Assembly (NCBI GenBank): GCA_030248215.1
Contig: JASANG010001835.1
Span: 49,138-113,137, forward strand
Origin: Enoplolaimus lenunculus
Taxonomy: Eukaryota > Nematoda > Enoplea > Enoplida > Thoracostomopsidae
Length of the DNA stretch: 64,000 nt
Direction of reading: 5' to 3'
Shown here: positions 42,126-54,796 of the stretch, one piece after another
Numbering within the stretch: the first letter of the stretch is position 1
Layout of the letters: every line of letters starts with the position of its first letter
Notes under the pieces: generated by a model
What the model was told of the DNA's origin: nothing
Database searches by the model: none
Seen by the model: only the letters and a program-made list of their open reading frames with translations
Position numbers and translations under genes: made by a program

Positions 42126-42769
42126 TTCAAATTGAGGACAACCCCACTTTTATTCTCCCCGTCTTTTATTCGGGTCACTACACTATATAGTTAAAATGAC
42201 GTTTAAATTTTAGCAAATTAGGGTCAAACACGCCTACCATGTTTTATTTTCAAGGAAGTGGGCGGGATTGGCGCCCATAGCATCCTTCTTTGACACTGGT
42301 CCTAAGGAGATAGGTGGACAATTTTTTACAACTATAGTGCGCATTTAGTGGATGAGCCATGATGTTTCAACAAACAGTTGCCCTGTGGATTATAGCAGGT
42401 GACGCTGTATAAGTTCCAGTTTTAGCAAAAACATTTCAAAATTTATAAATATCAATATTTTTTAGCACAACAAACTCTGCTGTAGGCAGTTTTCCATACA
42501 AATGGCGGGTTTTTTAAAATACGAAACGTCTGAGCTAACTTAATGTTTGTCCAAGCCCGCAAAACTAGGGGGAAACCGTCAAACTTCAAACTACTTCAGC
42601 CCTCCTGCCGTATTAATATGTCAAATGTATCGTCTAATGTATAGAAAAAATTTGAGCGGCTTTGTTACGTTTTCCCTTTAGGAAATCTTCATGATTGACA
42701 CATGAAGCATGACTAGTACCGGCAGGAAAGCGGATTTCGACGAATATTAAATTTTACAACGACACGGGA

Positions 42770-43235
42770 CACGTTTGTTTCAGGCACATGGAAAAACGCC
42801 ACAGCTGCAAAGTTTCGCTGGGAAAACGGAAAATGAGACAGGTTTGTTTCGGGCAATGGGGAAGCGGGATAGCTGCAAAGTTTGGCAGTGAAAACGGAAA
42901 ATGGGACAGGTTTGTTTCGGGCAAATTGGAAAACGGGACAGATGAAATTTTTCGCTGGGAAAACGGAAGAATGGGACAGGTTAGTTTCGGGCAAATGGGA
43001 AAATGGTATAGTTGAAAAGTTTCGATAGGAAACGAAAAATGGGACATGTTTGTTTTGAACAAATCGAAAAACGGGACAACTGCAATTTTTACTGGAAAAC
43101 GGGACAGTTTTGTTTTAGGGCAAATGTGAAAATGGGACAGCTGCAAATTTTCGCTGGAAAAACGGGACAGGTTTGTTTCGGGTAACGGTAAAATGGGACA
43201 GTTGCAAACGTTCGCTGTTAAAACTGGACATGGGA
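42770..43235 (+). repeat. Minisatellite, ~64-bp unit, about seven copies
   Basis: The unit contains GGGACAGGTTTGTTTCGGGC, AAATGGGAAAACGGGACAG and CTGCAAAGTTTCGCTGGG. Copies are diverged. Open frames on the minus strand (42754-43245) reflect the repeat and have no recognised homology. Confidence 0.8.
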
Positions 43236-43644
43236 CGCAAATCAAATTCTTTTCAGGCTACATATATAATTTGTTAGATTGATGGCGGAGAACGAAGGTT
43301 TTCGTAGTTGGGGTTGCGCCACTTGTCACTCCCCTCTATAGCTACTTGCAGCCTTGGCATTGCATATCACTGCATTTTACTACTTTTACAAAATTAGGCG
43401 AATTTTTTCTGTTCAAAACACGGGTAGAGTTGAAAATTTCTGAACGATGGGATCCGAAATGAATCAAAAAAATCAATTTTAATCCCAACGTCTTGGCCGA
43501 GTCTATTTGGGAGTGGGGCACCAGACAAATTTGGGGAGAACGCCCCCAGTACCCCAGTGTGGACACCAATGCAACAATATGTTTTCATTTAGAAAACGGG
43601 GAAATGGGGGAGCTATATATTTCGCAGGAAAAACGGAAACGGAA

Positions 43645-43876
43645 CACTGTAAATTCCAATGAGTTGATTAGTCAATTCAGCTAGCGAGTTGGTTATTTCT
43701 GAATTAACATCAGTAAACATTAATTCAACCTCAGTTTAGTTGACTCTGGGTGAGTTGATTAATTAACTCAGAATGAAGTGAATCAACTCAAAATTCTGAG
43801 TTCTGATAGTCCTAACACGACTGAATGATTCAACTCATTCTGAGTTTTCACAATCAACCGACTGAAATTTACAGTG
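43645..43876. repeat. MITE of the CACTGTAAATTCCAATGAG family, best copy
   Basis: CACTGTAAATTCCAATGAG to the complement CACTGTAAATTTCAGTCGG, 232 bp, with internal GAGTTGATTAATTAACTC palindromes. Confidence 0.65.
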
Positions 43877-44468
43877 TGATGCTACTTCAAGAAATCGGTT
43901 AATTACTGGCGTGAGAACACAGTGCTATTTCTACTAAATATCCAAGCTCACTAGACGTGTGCTTGGTATGCAAGCTATTTACTGACGAATCTCAGCCTCC
44001 GTCTCCGTTATAGAAATACCGGTATTTCTGCTATTTCTACACTCAAAATAAGCTATAAAATCACGTAAATATTTCGCAATTTTTCATTAGTACTTATTGC
44101 GCAACTGTACTCTGTTTTTGATTCCATAACAACAGGTATCCGTTTGTGTTTTTATTTCCGTTATGGAATTACCGGAACTTTTGTTATTTATATGCTTCGA
44201 ATTATACGTATGTATTTCGGTGTATCCGCTATTTTATCCTTTAAATTTTAAAAAGCCCGGTGAACCTACTTATTTTCATGGCTCAATTATGTTGGCAGAA
44301 ATTAAATCTTTGAAACTTATTCCTCAATATCAATTTTCCGCTATTTTTTCCATGAAATTTTAAAAAGCCTCGTGAATATTTGCATGGCTTAATTGTTGTT
44401 TAGCAATTACATCTTTGAAACTTTTATACTTCAATATCGCGTAAGTTTACACACTGCCGTATAGTGAC

Positions 44469-44824
44469 CAGGGTACAACCGGAGGTCTCTCTCCGCTCCG
44501 GCAGAAATTCGGCCTCCAGCTCCGGTAGAACTTTTGCCGAAGAATCCGGCAATTTTGGTAGAAAAATTTTGCATAATTTTGCAAAATTTATCTGTTTAGC
44601 GCGTTTCGTTTTACTGTTGCCACAAGTTTCAAGAGAGGATTTCCGAAACTTCGCTGAAAATTAGCGTAAAACCAAGCAACTTTTAAGCAACATATTACAG
44701 CTATTGGCTATAAAATTAACTACTAATTAACCATTATTTTACTACCTAATTTCGCCTTACCTCCGGCTCCGGCAAGATTCGTCGACCTCTGGCTACGGTA
44801 CTTTTCACCTCCGATTGCACCCTG
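44469..44824 (-). repeat. hAT-like MITE (CAGGGTACAACCGG family)
   Basis: Flanked by ATAGTGAC/TTAGTGAC (7 of 8 identical). Ends CAGGGTACAACCGGAGG and (complement) CAGGGTGCAATCGGAGG. Confidence 0.7.
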
Positions 44825-45078
44825 TTAGTGACCATCCCTAATTCATTTTTCGTCAAGCAATGCGTAAAAGAACTGTAGTCCCAATGCACAAAATATTCAA
44901 TACAGCGTCTCATTTTTGTCTTCAAAAACTGCAAGAAATGTTGCAAACATATATATGCGGTGTCACCAATACATTGCTCAAGCATATAAAGCAGAAAACT
45001 GTGCGTGTGTACATGTATGTTTTCATGTATAAAATTTACACAAAACTCAAATTTAGGTCAAACGAAAACCAAATGCAG

Positions 45079-45422
45079 TATATCAGTTAAAGTACGAACT
45101 CGTACATTAGAGTTTGACGACCAACAAGAGCGTCACATGGTGTTAAACCAGAGCCGCTTCGTTTGTCGCGGTAGAAATTTGACCAGAGGTTTGTATTAAC
45201 TTACAGCATCAAAATTGCGACTTTGATCACAGAAAATGTCCCTAAGCAGATCGCCAACATTAAATTTACGTAGGTTGCATTTTTTCGCGTTCCCTTTCAG
45301 CAATTACATATCGTAGTGTGGTGAAAATGCAGATGGTATTAAATTTGCAGGAACCACAGTTGAAACAAAACAACGAACTTCAAACGATAAATAATTGGCT
45401 AATTGTAGTAATAATTTTGTAA
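45079..45422 (+). CDS. Possible two-exon 3' gene end (weak)
   Basis: An open segment ending at donor AGAG|GTTTGT (45188) reads KVRTRTLEFDDQQERHMVL and QSRFVCRGRNLTR. It joins in phase to an exon after CCCTTTCAG at 45301, reading YRSVVKMQMVLNLQEPQ, then NNELQTINNWLIVVIIL and TAA. Good splice signals and a helical, Gln-rich then hydrophobic end are the only support. The acceptor of the first exon is ambiguous (45079 or 45087). No family recognised. It may be chance. Confidence 0.25.
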
Positions 45423-45444
45423 AAAATTGCCCTAAAAATTGTTG

Positions 45445-45630
45445 GCCAATGTAAAAAAACAGGACCGCAACAGCAGTATAAGCATATTCCTAGTCTAAAA
45501 GCGTTAAAGGATAAAGCATGTATATACATATGCCTAAGCAAAAAAATAGTCTTATAAGCATATTCCGAAGCTTATAAGCGTAAGCATAAGGCTGTATATA
45601 CATATGCCTACGCAAAATGTACTCGAAAGG
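45445..45630 (+). repeat. Telomere-like MITE, right end lost
   Basis: GGCCAATGTAAAAAAACAGG with GCAGTATAAGCATATTCC and GCCTAAGC units. A CATGTATATACATATGCCTA segment is duplicated within. Confidence 0.45.
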
Positions 45631-46225
45631 TATATATAACTGCAGAAGACATATGTAACACCTTCTAGGTTGTTGCAGTCTAAAGAATATTTAAATTATT
45701 ATAGCGTAGATTAAATCGCTCGCAGTTTATTACAAGCTCAATTTATTATGTTACGAATCTTATATTACTGTATCGATCAAGATTCGCTGTATAGTAGCAA
45801 CATATTCCATCTGATATGAAACGAATTAAAGGTTAAGAAACCGATTATCACATTTTAAATAATAACCTTTTTATTAACCTAACTTCCTATAACAAATTTC
45901 TCACAATTTATACGATGTATAAGTATGCAAAAATACAACATAATTCACAGTCTTATTGCTTCTGTACGAACCTTGCTAAAATCAACCAAAACTGACAACA
46001 CCTTTAATGACTGAGCAACAAGAATAACTCACATTCCCTTCACAAATAACAGTTGAGACGAACGCGAAAGCTCAAACATAAAAATGCTGAGTAGTGAACT
46101 TCGTTCTCATGCCAGCCTTAATTTTATTGAGCACCAATGCTATTTGCTTTTTTGTATTTGCAACTTCAACATGCGTTTTAATAATTAACGCTCAACAAAT
46201 AAATACATAATGTTTTAAATTTGCC

Positions 46226-46403
46226 GGCCAATGTCACTTTTAGGGGCGTAACAGTAGATGAAGCGTATTCATAAGCCTAAGCCTAAGCGTTGCAAAAATG
46301 TGTTCCTAAGCCTAAGCCTAAGCAAAAAACTGCAATCTACAATCTAAACCTACTCTTTTATCGATCCACCAGATACCTGGGCGCCCCTTAAAGTAACATG
46401 GCC
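46226..46403 (+). repeat. Telomere-like GGCC-ended MITE, AGGGGCGTAAC subfamily
   Basis: GGCCAATGTCACTTTTAGGG to the complement GGCCATGTTACTTTAAGGG, flanked by AAATTTGC/AAATTTCA. Interior CCTAAGCG, GCAAAAATGTG and CCTAAGC. It lies 119 bp beyond the UBAP1-like stop. Confidence 0.6.
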
Positions 46404-46521
46404 AAATTTCACAGTAACTGCAAATCGAAAGCATATTCTTATTGATAACAAAGTAGGTTAAACAAGGTGACCACTAAAACACAGATGAACGTTGCAAAAG
46501 ATGAAACAATCTTTACGAAAA

Positions 46522-49255
46522 TCAACTGAACGAACTCATATTATTATTCAAATGAGACAAATCTGAAGTGCTTTTCGAATTTAACCTGTTTAATCTAACA
46601 TTCGCCGGTCGTTGATAGTATGGGACAACATTATCCGTTGCAGAATACCCATCACCACAATTTACCACAGAAGTGTTTGTTAACTGAAAACTTGCAGTAG
46701 TTTCAGTATTCGATGTTGTCTGGCTTGGTTTTACATTAAAATTCGTTAAATATAATGACCACTCAGGTGGCAGGTACGATTTAATAACATTTGAGCGAGT
46801 TTCTGTCCCATATCTAGATCTGTTAAAACACCGATCATCAGAAATATTTGGCTGTTGCGAGCCAGAAAGACTGACGTTCGTAGAACCATGACCAGCGGAA
46901 AAACGTTTTAGCAACACATCATTCAAGTCAGATTTGACTAGTGAACGGTTCGACCCTGGCAGATTTGAGGCTGAAGTGATATTCGTATGAGAAAATCCGT
47001 TAACAGGATTACCAACAGAATTTAATGGTATAACGCCGCTAGAAGATTTATTCGTTAAAATCTGCGGTGTATTTAAAAAACTTGTTGACGGGGTTGTAAA
47101 AGTAGTTGTCCTTGGAGCGCCTTCTTCTACAGCATTTTGCATAAACTGTTGTTGTCCATTGCTTTGTGACGATGGAAGTGTAACAGCGGATTTCACAGTT
47201 GCTGGCAGACCAATCTGTAGACCAAGAACTGAACTTAGTTCTTCAATATCATTCAAACTTTTAAGCGCAACATTGTCGAATGGACTGTCAGATTCAGCTT
47301 CAAAATCCTCAAGCCTGATCTGAGGTCGATGTTGAGCCGGCGACACTTGGCACGTGTTTAGAGATGCATCTGCAAAACAATTATTTACTAAATTTCTGCT
47401 ACTCACTAGGTGCAAATATCGTACTTAGCTTATTCAGATTCTAGCTGCAAAATTCGTTAATTAAACATACTCGCTGACTTTTTGCATTACTCGCAATAGC
47501 GATGTCTCGGGGTTAAGTTTAATATGCCGGGGCGTAAAAACGGGCCCAAAATTTAAACGCAATCTCGATGCGTGTTGAAGAGCACAATAAACATTTGGTG
47601 TTTTGGTCATGCAAAAAGTTTGTAAAACATGTACGTGCATTAGGGTATTTTCAAAATTCGAACTGAGTTTTTGGTGGGAAATTGAATTTAAGTGGGTTTT
47701 TAGAAAAATTGTGGATTTACACAATAAACGTAGCAAAAATACTGTATATATCTACATATAATTAATGTTAAGTTAGATTTTAGTAAAAGTAAGTAATTTT
47801 TCAAAAAACATTTGACATCAGGGGTGCAGCAGTTAATACAAAAACGTGAGCTACTCGCCGACCCGTGCTCAGTGGTGGATACGAAAATTTGTAAAAGGGA
47901 TGGTTGCTAAGTGCAACGTATAATAACGAATTAAACATCGTGAGCGAGGTGACCGAGATGAGAAGCGCAATTTTAGTCGCTATTCTAATACGTTTTGTTT
48001 TTGTTTCAGTAAGAGTCAAAGGGTCCATGCGATCCATAATAGTTAACTATCAAGTCAAACGGAACCCGAATAGTCAAAAAAAAACAAAACCCTCGTCAGT
48101 GACAACCTACACAGGCTTCTGTATTTAAACTCAGTTGGGGTTCTACAGCACTGGATAAAACCCATGATTTTCATTTAAGCGTAGTGTTAACGCTAAAATA
48201 TATAGAACACATTGTTTCGACTATATGTTTCATTTTTCCTCCACAAAAAAACTGTCAATGAACAATTTTACATCAATATCCATTGACCCAGGTCCCGTTA
48301 AAAATTCTAATCTCGGGGCGAATTTAAAGCGCAAACATGCATTTTTTTCTTTTGTGTTTTTAAAAACCGACATCTATAATCTTTTATGCACACTAAAACT
48401 AATAAAACGAGCGTCATTCCTTACAATTAATAACTGTTTAAGTGTCATAAGTTGGTATGGCAATTTTGCTCACAACTAAAACATACAGGATAAAACGAAA
48501 TTCATCATCCAACAGTTTTTAGGCTTTCTGATTTGCACTATGGCTCTTAACTTACCTTTTCTACCTCTATTTGCTTGTACCGGCTTTAGCATACTCGTAG
48601 CATAAAACGGCACCGAAGATGAACAGCTGGTGACACCTGTTGGGATGACGTTTTGTAGTACTGATTCCGCACGTTCAGCTGAAGTTGATGTAACAACTTG
48701 GGATTCTATTTCGCTACGAGTGCGTGGATCAGTGGTGTTCGGAATTGAATCTGTTGTGGCAGAAACGTTTACTGCAGAGGACATTACTTCAGGTGAGAAA
48801 TTTGGCGCGTTCGATTTATAAGTCACCACACCAGCAGTTAAGGTTGCGGAAGAATCAGATTGTTGCTGAGAAAAGTCTGAATACTGATAGGATACGCTAC
48901 TGTTGGTAGAAACCAACCAAGTGGGATATTCGACTGATGGCAGTCCGTTCGCTATAGGAGAAATCGCAGTGTTCGCTGAGCTTGAAGTTTTAACGAAATT
49001 TTGTCCAACGTCGTTATGCTGCGAAGATTTTGCGTTTTGAACCGCTACAAATTCAGTGTAATTTTGCAGTGCAGTGTTTTCTACATTCAAATCAATATCT
49101 GCATCCAATAAATCAAGCGGGAATACAATAGTTTCATCACTGCGATTTGTGTTATTGAACTCTTCAGGGTAATGCACAGTAAATCTGGTGTTGATTTTGA
49201 ATGGTATGTCTTCAATGAAGCCGTTGAGCGCAAAAGACTGATTATAATTAGACAT
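46522..49255 (-). CDS. UBAP1-like ESCRT-I subunit (two exons, UBA domains not found)
   Basis: Exon 1 is 49255-48556 (start ATG, donor AAAAG|GTAAGT). Exon 2 is 47369-46522 (acceptor TTGTTTTGCAG, stop TGA). The phase-1 junction fits, giving 515 residues. Near the N-terminus GFIEDIPFKINTRF matches the UMA box of UBAP1 (human SLDDVPFKIGDKF). At about 251-276 RLEDFEAESDSPFDN then ALKSLNDIEELSSVL matches UBAP1's ADFECEEDPFDNLELK and TIDEKEELRNIL segment. Between and after these are Ser/Thr/Asn-rich disordered stretches. UBAP1 joins ESCRT-I through UMA and sorts ubiquitinated cargo into multivesicular bodies. Vertebrate UBAP1 ends in tandem UBA (SOUBA) domains, which are absent here. An alternative donor AACAG|GTTAAA at 46585 could lead to a UBA exon that I could not find. 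Confidence 0.72.
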
Positions 49256-49538
49256 TTCACTAATGTAGACACAACCTAAGCGTAGACTATATACTTGGTA
49301 CACGGAAGCCAAATTTTAACTATGTCATAACATTAGAAAACAGCATTTAATGTTAATTGCTTATGCTGTATCAATTGATACGTACAGTATAAAGTAGATA
49401 AAATAATACTAAACCTGAAAAGCATTGGCTTTAGTTCCAACATTTAGATAGAGCTTAAATATATTTTATGACTAGATACAAAGTCGGCCACAGCGTAATG
49501 CAGACCTATATCAACTGTCAGTCCAGATAGACACAACC

Positions 49539-51202
49539 ATGGTGCGACCGGACATTAATTTACCGAATACCGGAACCGAATATTCAATTTTTTACCAGAA
49601 CATGTTGGCTCAGGTTCTCATCCGTTATAAAGTTCATAATTACTGCTGATAGACTGCAATTACTTAATCAAAAATCGTTCAGTCCTCGCTAGAAGTTAAA
49701 ACTAGTTGAAACGTACTAAAGTTTGAACTTCTTGACTTGCCCAGAAATGTATTTAGAGCAAGATGTTAAAGACGCTCATTTAAAAAAATCAGTTTTATGA
49801 TACTCGGCACCACAACTGTAAATATCCGGAATCCGGTACGTTTATATTCAGGGTGTTTCAGAAGTAACTATCCATACTTTGTCAATCAATATCTTCTGGC
49901 GTAATATTTCGCAATGGTTGTTTATCGCTGTTTTTAATATTTCAGGTTATTAGAAATATATACTGTTCATACCATGGATTCTCCACGACGATCTCTCCCT
50001 GAAAAAATCTGTTGTAAAACTTTACTATAAATACGGAAATTATGCCGAAATCTCACGCCAGCGGAAAAATCATTTCGACTCAATACCTCCTACTCGCAAG
50101 ACGATGGCTGATATTATTTCCGGATTCGAGGACATTGGTATATAGTGTAGCGGAACGGCTGAGGCCGGGTCGTCCAAAGTCTGCCACAAGTGGGGACCAG
50201 AAAGGTGCATTAAGCGCTGCGGTATCCTGGAGCCCCCCCGAAGTCAACTCGAAGGGCTTTCCTCCAGCTACAAGGAGCTTAACTTGAAGCCCTTTCGGCC
50301 CCGTCTTATCCATGGACTCTCTGATGATGATTTATATCGCAGAGTCCAGTTTAGTCAGACATTTATGTACATGGTGGAAAGCAGTGCGTTGGAACTTGAT
50401 CGCATTTTGTGGACCGACGAGGCGGTTTTCAAGCTCAATGGTCATGTTAATCGCCATAATTGTGTTTATTGGTCTGAAAACAATCCACATCTCACGATTA
50501 ACAAAGAGGTCAACGCCCCTGGAGTCTGGGTGTGGGCAGGAATTTGTTTACACGGCATCGTTGGTCCATTCTTTTTTGACAGAAATGTCAATAAAACCAG
50601 CTATTTGGAATTTTATCTGTGAATGTCTACCCGCAAATCGCAACCGAGGACCTTGTTTTCATGCATGACGGAGCCCCAGCTCACTACGCTACCGAAGCCG
50701 CGCTTGGCTGGACGAAAGATTCCCGAATCGATGGATCGGCCGCAGAGGTGCCATCGAGTGGCCAGCTAGGTCACCAGACTTAACTCCGCCTGACTTTTTC
50801 GTTGGCGTGTTGTGAAAGAAGATGTTTATGGAAGTAGGGCGAAGGACCCTCAAGAATTGATGGACAAAATAAAATCAGTGTTTTCTAAAATTCCAGTGGA
50901 CTTATGCGCCAAAGTTTGCCGATCTGTACCATCTCGACTGGAGAAATGCATTCAGCTTGGCGGTGCACAGACGGAGCTGTTCTGAGATCTCTCGTCGTAG
51001 TGTAAGTAAACTTTTAACACTTGTCTATAATTATACAAAAGCAGGTGAGCTACCTCTGCCCAGTCAACTGATAGTTAGCATCAAACAGTAGGTAGTTACT
51101 TCGGAAACACCGGGTATACCGGATACCGGAACAGGATACATACAGAGATCAATTTTTGCCTGATACGTATTCATCCGGAACCGGATATCCGGCCGCGCCC
51201 TG
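49539..51202 (+). repeat. hAT-like CCGGATACCGG element split by a mariner-type transposon
   Basis: Left arm CATGGTGCGACCGGACATT through AAATATCCGGAATCCGG. Right arm TACCGGATACCGGAACAGG through CCGGCCGCGCCCTG. Flanks GACACAAC/GGCACGAC match 6 of 8. The 1.26-kb insert at 49852-51112 separates the arms. Confidence 0.5.
49852..51112 (+). mobile_element. Tc1/mariner (IS630) superfamily transposon, decayed
   Basis: About 1.26 kb with inverted ends GGTGTTTCAGAAGTAACTAT and (complement) GGTGTTTCCGAAGTAACTAC. The transposase is readable in pieces across frames. The helix-turn-helix region near 50030-50130 reads LYYKYGNYAEISRQRKNHF. A GRPK motif follows near 50165. The catalytic core at 50284-50622 reads RILWTDEAVFKLNGHVNRHN, then WSENNPH, VWAGICLHGIVGPFFFD. 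The second catalytic region reads FMHDGAPAHYA near 50660. The third reads SPDLTPPDFF near 50775, so the triad is of DDD type. Several frame breaks and an in-frame stop after YLEFYL show it is inactive. The product would have excised and integrated the element at TA sites. Confidence 0.75.
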
Positions 51203-51289
51203 GGCACGACGGAGAAAATCCAATCTTTTATCTAAACAGGTGGCAAAGCAGACATACCGAGTGGGTGCCGAGCCGGCGACATTCGTATC

Positions 51290-51480
51290 ATTAAGTGAAC
51301 GCTCACCACTACTCCACGCAGCCCGCCTATTCAACCACTTTTATCATTCACTATTCGCCGACACGTATGCTGGAACTGCAGACATGTTTACTGAGCAGCT
51401 GGGAAACCAGGCTACGATCCTTAGGCGAACGCTTTACCACTGTGTCACGAATCCCGGCTCTCCAATTGCTTTCATCATAC
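51290..51480 (-). repeat. tRNA-derived SINE-like element
   Basis: The minus strand has GTGACACAGTGGTAAAGCG (A-box-like) and GTTCGCCTAAGGATCGTAG, matching the minus strand of 5270-5430. ACTGAGCAGCTGGGAAACC is the shared flank. Confidence 0.4.
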
Positions 51481-51499
51481 ACCAGTGCTAACAAAAATT

Positions 51500-54240
51500 T
51501 ACTTCTATTCGTCCGATCACGACCGACCTACGGTCTGTCTACAAGCGGACATCCTATTGTATATCGCCACACAATGTATGAACTACCTAATTATTATTTA
51601 CGCTAACCTACTAAGTAGGCTCGGTTTCGAATACAGATTCTGTTGATTATGCAGTAAGCAGATTTAGCAACTATGTATAAAATAGTAGTTGCAAAAAGTG
51701 CAACTTCGGTGTTATCGGTAGAGTTGTGCATAGTGTATTACATTTAGTTCGGTTTTGGCAAATTTGCCGTGAAATTACTCGATTTGGACTATTTCTACCC
51801 GGATTTGACCTGGAATTTGGGATTTTACCCGATTTTGACACAATTTCGAGTTATCCCGAAATTTCGTAAAATTGTGTGTTTCGCGAGTCAAATTAGCATC
51901 GCCTGCGTTTATATTGTGTACGCTTCAGTATTATTTGTTCTGTTACTTGTATTAAACCTGCAAAACTCTGTGCTAACACTCCATAGCGTGCTAATACTCC
52001 AGAGCGTGCTAACCCGAATCAGATCACTCAGAAGCGCATGAGCCAAGAACCTACAGTTTTCGGATATTTTAGCCTCAAACAGGGCCAAATTGCGAAGTCC
52101 AAACCTTACACTCATATCAGTCAGCATGCAAACATTAGTTTATTCTATCAAGTGGAATACAAATGTTCTGTATGTCACCATGAAATATTTTAAACAACAT
52201 GCATATGACTTAAGTCAAGCAAGCACTGTTGCAAAAACAAATGAACAGAACGATTCATTCAATCGAGTTTTTTAAAAACAAAAATAAAATATTCATTAAC
52301 TCACACTCATCCTAGCTAAGTTAATATATATGTTACGTATTGCATATACACGGTAAGCACGACCCCTGTTCGAAGTTCCGCCCAAAGTTAAGGACCACGC
52401 CAGCAATTCAACCTCCGCTCTTTACCGCTCCCATGCGTGCTTCCACTACACCATGTGGTCATTGCAATAACTTCTGATCCGGTATATGTGCACATGTATT
52501 ACAATCATTTTGCGTTTTTACGTACATTTACCTTGCACATATACTGACATTACCAAAAACAAATTAATAGTAACAGCAATCCCATTGTTTTAAAACGTTG
52601 CTCAATTCAAATAAAGTGAAATGTTTTGTTTTTCCACAAGACTGCGATAGAGTAGGCGGGGTTTTTAACAATTCTTTGCTTGTCGGGTTTAAAATTGGAA
52701 TCATTAAAGCTGAAGCTTAAAGCTTATGCCTGCCCATAGCACAAGGATAAGCTGATTTCTGAATTTTTATTATAATAGTTATGTATATTTATAGTACGAA
52801 ACGAACGTTCGTTATTTCAGTCGCCAGGAGTATATCGTCACATTTCTACGCAGATTCTTGACATATGTAGCAGAACTCACAGGTATCCTTTAAATACAGA
52901 ATGGAAAGAGCGAGACAAAAAGCTATAGACATTAAAATACCGCAGATAAATAAAGTACTCGTGATTTAACAAACAAACCGACTGTAGCGAACGAACGAAC
53001 ATAAAAAATTCCATTTGTGCACACTTTATGATATAAAACCGGTTGACTGTACGTACTGAGAAAACTTCACGCACAAAATGGATATGCTAATCTGGTTAGC
53101 TTTAGCAGTCGTTTGATTAAATTGGTAGTACGTATTCTGAAACGACAAGAATATACGCATTGTGAGTATGCATAACAAGCGAGTTCAATGCAGGTGCAGT
53201 GCGAACTGCAAAAGTCTGATCTTAAAAAATTTGTGAAAACGAACCAAGTGTTTCAGTTTTCCAATTGTTACTTATTGGGGCATTGTTTTTATCTTTGCAA
53301 CTTTCTACGTGAACGTAGTGGTCTGCTGTATGCAGCGTTTTCAATTGAATCTATAAAAAATGGAATGTGTATTCTAGCTTTATATACGCCTTTGGTTAGT
53401 GGCTAAATCGAAATGCATAGCTAGTGCTGATGAGTTTATTTTGATTAAAAATTAAGTACTTAAATTTTTCGATTAAAAATTGTTAAGTACTTAAATTTTT
53501 CAGACACACATTCCTTCCTCTCGGCTCCCAGCTGGTAGCTGTCCACAGTACCAAGCGTTTTTATTTTAAACCGCACCGCAAAAATTAGTAGCACAAAGAA
53601 TGATTTAAAACTGTTTTCACATTCTCCAATTTGATTTAGTTTTGTTCCAGTAGCTGTTCTGGTTGTCCTGAGAAACAATTGGTATTTAGAATAGGCCTGC
53701 AGCTAATTATAAACAAGATTTCAATGTTTTATATCCGTCTGTACGCGTATTTGAAATGCATGACTAATCGTGTTTCACAAGCAACCACTAGAGGTTTCGG
53801 TCCCATGACCTATGGCCGAAAGATTCGATGACCATATAATGCATTTAGAAAAGAATTTATTATGTATCACTTGTTATAGTTATATTACCCGTGATAAGCG
53901 GCACATGCCCGTCATATTCACTTATTTCTAAAATATTACGGTTAATTACAATATATTGATTGTATATATCGTGTTCTAATTCAAGCGTGTACTGGAAATA
54001 TTGCTGTTTGTTCAACTGTATAAATACATAAATTGCAATGCCAGTTCGGCAAAGAGGAGGTGAGTTGTATTGAGCAACATTTTTGTGTGAAGTATATATA
54101 ACGTAATGCCATGTACAATGCCCTTTTTAAAAATAAGAGAGTCGTTCAATAAAGTTTGACTCCGACCAGACAGGTGCACGTATAAATAAACTTCATTATT
54201 TCTATCGCATAAACGTTTGGCTATAACTGACCATTATTCA
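51500..54240. other. No gene recognised
   Basis: AT-rich, only short frames. TTAAGTACTTAAATTTTTCG is duplicated at 53455-53505. A set of GTGCTAAC.C repeats is at 51970-52010. No complete repeat family seen. Confidence 0.35.
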
Positions 54241-54419
54241 AGTACCAATGAAACATAGTCTGTATCTTAATAGCTGTTTGCATGATCCCTTCTTAGCCAG
54301 GGTGCAAAACGGAAGTGAATCATTTCGGAATCGGAACAGGAAATTTATATATACGAATCAAAATTGCATGGACGTACTGCGAATATACGTGGTCTTTTTG
54401 CTCGATTTCTACGAAATAT

Positions 54420-54485
54420 ATGGCCACGGCGGGAATCGAACCTCGGATCTCTCGCACGCGAGTCAAGCGCGCTACCCGGCTATTA
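54420..54485 (-). repeat. tRNA-like sequence
   Basis: The minus strand reads GGGTAGCGCGCTTGACTCGC, then GGTTCGATTCCCGCCGTGGC. The T arm is excellent, but the 5' acceptor strand is missing, so it is not called a functional tRNA. Relative of 40405-40475. Confidence 0.45.
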
Positions 54486-54796
54486 TGTTGTTCTGGTAAA
54501 TCATTTGGTATTAATACAAGTGTGGCTTCAAGTTTTTGAAAAACGTCCGGCATTTTAATATAGCGGAGCCAGATGTCGATTTTTTCCGGGCAACTCCATT
54601 GACTGTTAGGTCTTAAATGTTAGCGTTATAATGGTGTAAGAATTGTAGTAATCTGAGTGGCAGGCTTTTTTTAAATTTAACCCTTAGCCAATTAAGCTAA
54701 GCCCTAAAACAGATTTAGCCAATCTGAAATTTGTTTATCTACCCTAACTATGTCACAAGGCGAAATTTTATCATTTGACTTCGTTCAAACACACTT

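Noticed and set aside
42754-43245. 163-codon minus-strand gene
   Set aside because: The frame follows the ~64-bp minisatellite unit and the repeated peptide has no known domain.
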